Below are positions 61,538 through 64,000 of a DNA stretch of 64,000 nt, in pieces (position 1 is the first letter of the stretch; each line of letters starts with the position of its first letter). The DNA lies in assembly GCF_014237875.1 (NCBI RefSeq), contig NZ_JACJVJ010000003.1, positions 301,953 to 365,952 of the forward strand, written 5' to 3'. The position numbers and the translations under genes were made by a program. The notes under the pieces were generated by a model that worked only from the letters and a program-made list of their open reading frames with translations, ran no database searches and was not told the DNA's origin. The DNA is from Parasphingopyxis marina. GTDB lineage: Bacteria > Pseudomonadota > Alphaproteobacteria > Sphingomonadales > Sphingomonadaceae.

Positions 61538-62235
61538 CGGCGCGCGGGGCTAGAGACCCGCCGATAGCGAAAATACCAGACTTCGTGGCCCTTGCGGCGG
61601 GCCTTGGCCTCGTAGCGGGTCTCGGGCCAGTCGTCCGGGCGGACGAGGAAATCGGACGGGCGCTCGGCGAGCCAGTCGAAATCCGCGCGCTGGCCCATGA
61701 CCATCATCGACCAGCGGCAATAGACCGGATGATCGGTGCCCAGACGGAATTCGCCGCCGGGCTTCAGCTTCGCCGCGATCATGTCGAGCGGGCCGTGATT
61801 GACCATGCGGCGCTTCTCGTGCCGCGCCTTGCGCCAGGGATCGGGGTGGAGGAGATAGACACGTTCCAGCGAGGCATCGGGCAGCCGTTCGAGCGCATCG
61901 AGCGCATCGCCCATATGCAGGCGGATATTCTTCAGGCCCTTGTCGCGGACATGGAGCAGCGCGCCGACCACGCCGTTCACGAAATGCTCGCAGCCGATAA
62001 AGCCGGCTTCGGGATGCGCCTGGGCCTGGCCGGCCAGATGTTCGCCGGAGCCGAAACCGATCTCGAAATGCAGCGGCCGCGCATCGCCGAACAGCGTTTC
62101 GGCATTGAGCGGGCCGTCTTCCGGCAGCGCGATCTTCGGGAGCAGGGTATCGAGCAGCGCCTGTTGCGAAGCGCGGAGCTTGTGGCCCTTGGAGCGGCCG
62201 TAGAGGCGGCGGATCGTGGCGGGGTCTTCGGTCAT
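61534..62235 (-). CDS. trmB: tRNA (guanine-N7-)-methyltransferase
   Basis: A 233-aa TrmB. HFEIGFGSGEHLAGQAQAHP is the SAM motif, LLHPDPWRKARHEKRRMV is the family signature, and GTDHPVYCRW follows. It methylates G46 of tRNAs. ATGA overlap with the matB stop; convergent with the sugar dehydrogenase, sharing a CTAG tetranucleotide at the ends. Confidence 0.95.
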   Translation of the reverse strand: MTEDPATIRRLYGRSKGHKLRASQQALLDTLLPKIALPEDGPLNAETLFGDARPLHFEIGFGSGEHLAGQAQAHPEAGFIGCEHFVNGVVGALLHVRDKGLKNIRLHMGDALDALERLPDASLERVYLLHPDPWRKARHEKRRMVNHGPLDMIAAKLKPGGEFRLGTDHPVYCRWSMMVMGQRADFDWLAERPSDFLVRPDDWPETRYEAKARRKGHEVWYFRYRRVSSPARR

Positions 62236-63740
62236 GCGAACAGATCGCCATAATCGTCGCGCAGCTTCGCCTTTTGCACCTTGCCCATGGCGTTGCGGGG
62301 CAGGGTGTCGACAAAGACGATCTTGCGCGGCTGTTTGAAGCGGGCGAGCTGGCCAGCGATGGCATCGAGGATCGCCGTTTCGTCCAGCGCGGGATCGGTG
62401 CGCGTCACCACAGCGACGACGCCCTCGCCAAGATCGGGATGCGGCACACCGACGACCGCGCTCTCGCCGACGCCCGGCACATCGTCGATCGCGAGTTCGA
62501 TCTCCTTGGGATAGATGTTGAGCCCGCCCGCGATGATCAGGTCCTTCGCGCGCCCGACGATCGCGACGCGGCCCTCTGCGTCCATCGTCGAGATATCGCC
62601 GGTGACGAAAAAGCCGTCGGCGCGCATATCCTCGGCCGTCTTGTCGGGCTTCTTCCAATAGCCCTTGAAGAGGTTCGGCCCCTTGATTTCGAGCACGCCG
62701 GGCTCGCCGCGCGGCACTTCGGCGCCGCTCTCATCGGTGACGCGCGCCTCGACGCCGGGCAGCGGGAAGCCGACGGTTCCCGCGATCCGCTCCCCGTCAT
62801 AGGGATTGGAGGTGATCATCCCGGCTTCGGTCATTCCGTATCGCTCGAGGATGCGCTGCCCGGTCTTTTCCGCGAACTCGGCGAAGGTCGCTTCGAGCAG
62901 CGGCGCCGAGCCGCTGATGAAAAGCCGCATATTCGCGCTCGTCTCGCGTGTCAGGCCCGGATGGGCGGCGAGCCGGACATAGAAGGTCGGCACGCCCATC
63001 AGCACGGTGCCCTGTGCCATGTCGGCCAGCACGGCATCGGCGTCGAACCCCTTGTGGAAAAGCATCGTCGATCCGCCGAGCAGCGCCAGGTGCAGCGCGA
63101 CGAACAGCCCATGGACATGATAGATGGGCAGCGCGTGGATCAGCACATCGCTTTGCTGCCAGTGCCAATAGTCCTGCAGCACCAGCGCATTGGACGAAAG
63201 ATTGCCATGGCTGAGCATCGCGCCCTTGGAACGGCCGGTGGTGCCCGAAGTGTAGAGGATCGCCGCGAGATCGTCGGTGTCGCGCGGCACGATGGCGCTG
63301 GTTTCGCCCGTGGCGGCAACGACATCGGGGAGGCTGCCCCCGCTATCGCCGTCCAGCGTCAGCAGCGCCGCGTCGCCCCTTAGCGGCGCGATGGCGGGTT
63401 CCTTCGCAGGATCGCAAACGATCACCGCGGGCTCGGCATCGCCGATGAAATAGCCGAGCTCGGCGGCCGTATAAGCCGTGTTGAGCGGCACATAGACCAG
63501 TCCTGCGCGCAGGCTTGCGAGATCGAGCAGCACATTCTCGACCGATTTTTCGACCTGGACGAGGATGCGGTCGCCCGGCTGCGCGCCCGCCGCCGTCAGC
63601 GCGGCGGCCCGGCGGCCGACTTCGCCGTCGAGTTCGCCATAGCGCAGCCGCACCGCGCCGCTTTCGACGAGCGCCGGCTTGTCGCCCGCTTCTGCCGCTG
63701 CGCTGGCGATCAGCGCGTAAAGATTGGAATCACCTGTCAC
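62232..63740 (-). CDS. matB: Malonyl-CoA synthetase
   Basis: A 502-aa ANL-superfamily ligase close to MatB. It has AAILYTSGTTGRSKGAMLSH (P-loop), MGVPTFYVRLAAHPGL, LFISGSAPLLEATF, ERYGMTEAGMITSNPYDGER and the catalytic Lys in RNAMGKVQKAKL. It activates malonate with CoA for fatty acid or polyketide synthesis. GTG at 63740 fits the usual length; the frame upstream reads through a dispersed repeat. Confidence 0.9.
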   Translation of the reverse strand: MTGDSNLYALIASAAAEAGDKPALVESGAVRLRYGELDGEVGRRAAALTAAGAQPGDRILVQVEKSVENVLLDLASLRAGLVYVPLNTAYTAAELGYFIGDAEPAVIVCDPAKEPAIAPLRGDAALLTLDGDSGGSLPDVVAATGETSAIVPRDTDDLAAILYTSGTTGRSKGAMLSHGNLSSNALVLQDYWHWQQSDVLIHALPIYHVHGLFVALHLALLGGSTMLFHKGFDADAVLADMAQGTVLMGVPTFYVRLAAHPGLTRETSANMRLFISGSAPLLEATFAEFAEKTGQRILERYGMTEAGMITSNPYDGERIAGTVGFPLPGVEARVTDESGAEVPRGEPGVLEIKGPNLFKGYWKKPDKTAEDMRADGFFVTGDISTMDAEGRVAIVGRAKDLIIAGGLNIYPKEIELAIDDVPGVGESAVVGVPHPDLGEGVVAVVTRTDPALDETAILDAIAGQLARFKQPRKIVFVDTLPRNAMGKVQKAKLRDDYGDLFA

Positions 63741-63765
63741 GGCCGCCCCACTAACCGTTTGCCCC

Positions 63766-63861
63766 GAGCTTGTCGAAGGGCTGCCTTTATCTCCGGTGTC
63801 GGCAAGAAAAGGACAGCCTTTCGACAGGCTCAACCCCAGCGAATTGTGACGGCCGCTGGGG
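63766..63861. repeat. Sphingomonad-type inverted repeat between metK and matB
   Basis: Arms near 63766-63784 and 63814-63832 carry GAGCTTGTCGAAGGGCTG and its imperfect complement (AGCCTTTCGACAGGCTC). Beyond it CCCCAGCG (63834-63841) pairs with CGCTGGGG (63854-63861). The TTGTCGAAGG/CCTTCGACAGGCTC motif is a common dispersed element in sphingomonad genomes. It may form a cruciform or transcript 3' end. Confidence 0.7.
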
Positions 63862-63873
63862 CTGGATGGCAGT

Positions 63874-64000
63874 CTAAAGCGCGGTTTTAAGGTCGCTGAC
63901 GAGGTCGGTCTTTTCCCATGGGAAGGTGTCGCCATCGGGCTTGCGGCCGAAATGGCCATAGGCGGCGGAGGTGCGGTAGATCGGCTTGTTGAGCCCAAGA
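63874..64000 (-). CDS. metK: S-adenosylmethionine synthetase, C-terminal end (5' beyond window)
   Basis: The last 42 codons and the stop are visible: [20 protein letters not shown] and [17 protein letters not shown] match the MetK C-terminus. The enzyme makes SAM from ATP and methionine. The gene continues past the right edge. Confidence 0.92.
   Translation of the reverse strand, partial: LGLNKPIYRTSAAYGHFGRKPDGDTFPWEKTDLVSDLKTAL

Overview
This 64 kb window is high-GC chromosomal DNA of an alphaproteobacterium, most likely Sphingomonadales. Supporting signs are a TonB-receptor catabolic module, the rimP-nusA-ylxR-infB-rbfA and truB-rpsO-pnp order, LuxR solos, a SleB cell-wall hydrolase, the DUF3489-DUF2924-recombinase trio and the TTGTCGAAGG-type dispersed repeat. 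The genus cannot be fixed from sequence alone.

Layout. (1) 1-4.6 kb: nitrate assimilation control and uptake, with a NarK-type transporter cut by the left edge, a PP2C phosphatase/Ser-Thr kinase fusion, and the nitrate sensor/antiterminator pair nasS-nasT. (2) 5.2-14.5 kb: an import and catabolism module (tannase-type esterase, MFS importer, acetoacetyl-CoA-synthetase-like ligase, TonB receptor) with a divergent AraC regulator. (3) 14.6-22.7 kb: up to nine co-oriented genes for efflux (HlyD, DHA2 MFS, NodT lipoprotein), detoxification (GST, AhpD-like, two NmrA-like proteins), a membrane protein and a sensor-less histidine kinase. (4) 23-30 kb: an alpha/beta hydrolase, a PAS histidine kinase, a lone receiver, a FixJ-type regulator, an Rrf2 regulator, a ThuA-like protein, an SDR and an internally deleted cytochrome b.

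(5) 30.4-42.6 kb: an accessory, island-like region. It holds dispersed repeats, a compact tyrosine recombinase, a co-directional block darT-darG-DUF5131-tcmP-unknown (311 aa), two DUF5681 proteins with a ParB-methyltransferase fusion, and a DUF3489-DUF2924-large serine recombinase operon. A degenerate CCCTGTT/AACAGGG repeat cluster follows and the region ends at tRNA-Ser(GGA).

(6) 42.7-48.8 kb: envelope and regulatory genes (cyclophilin, SleB hydrolase, aspartic protease, zinc ribbon, lipoprotein, winged-helix protein, tandem LuxR solos). (7) 48.9-60.2 kb: housekeeping RNA and translation genes (pnp, rpsO, truB, rbfA, infB, ylxR, nusA, rimP) with two acetyltransferases, a DUF6491-like protein and an unannotated-size 34-codon gene between infB and rbfA. 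(8) 60.4-64 kb: sugar dehydrogenase, trmB, matB and the 3' end of metK.

The most unusual content is the five-gene block at 32.1-37.0 kb, where a DNA ADP-ribosylation toxin-antitoxin pair is packed with the three-Cys-motif pair and an unrecognised protein that may carry a degenerate RNase H-like nuclease fold.
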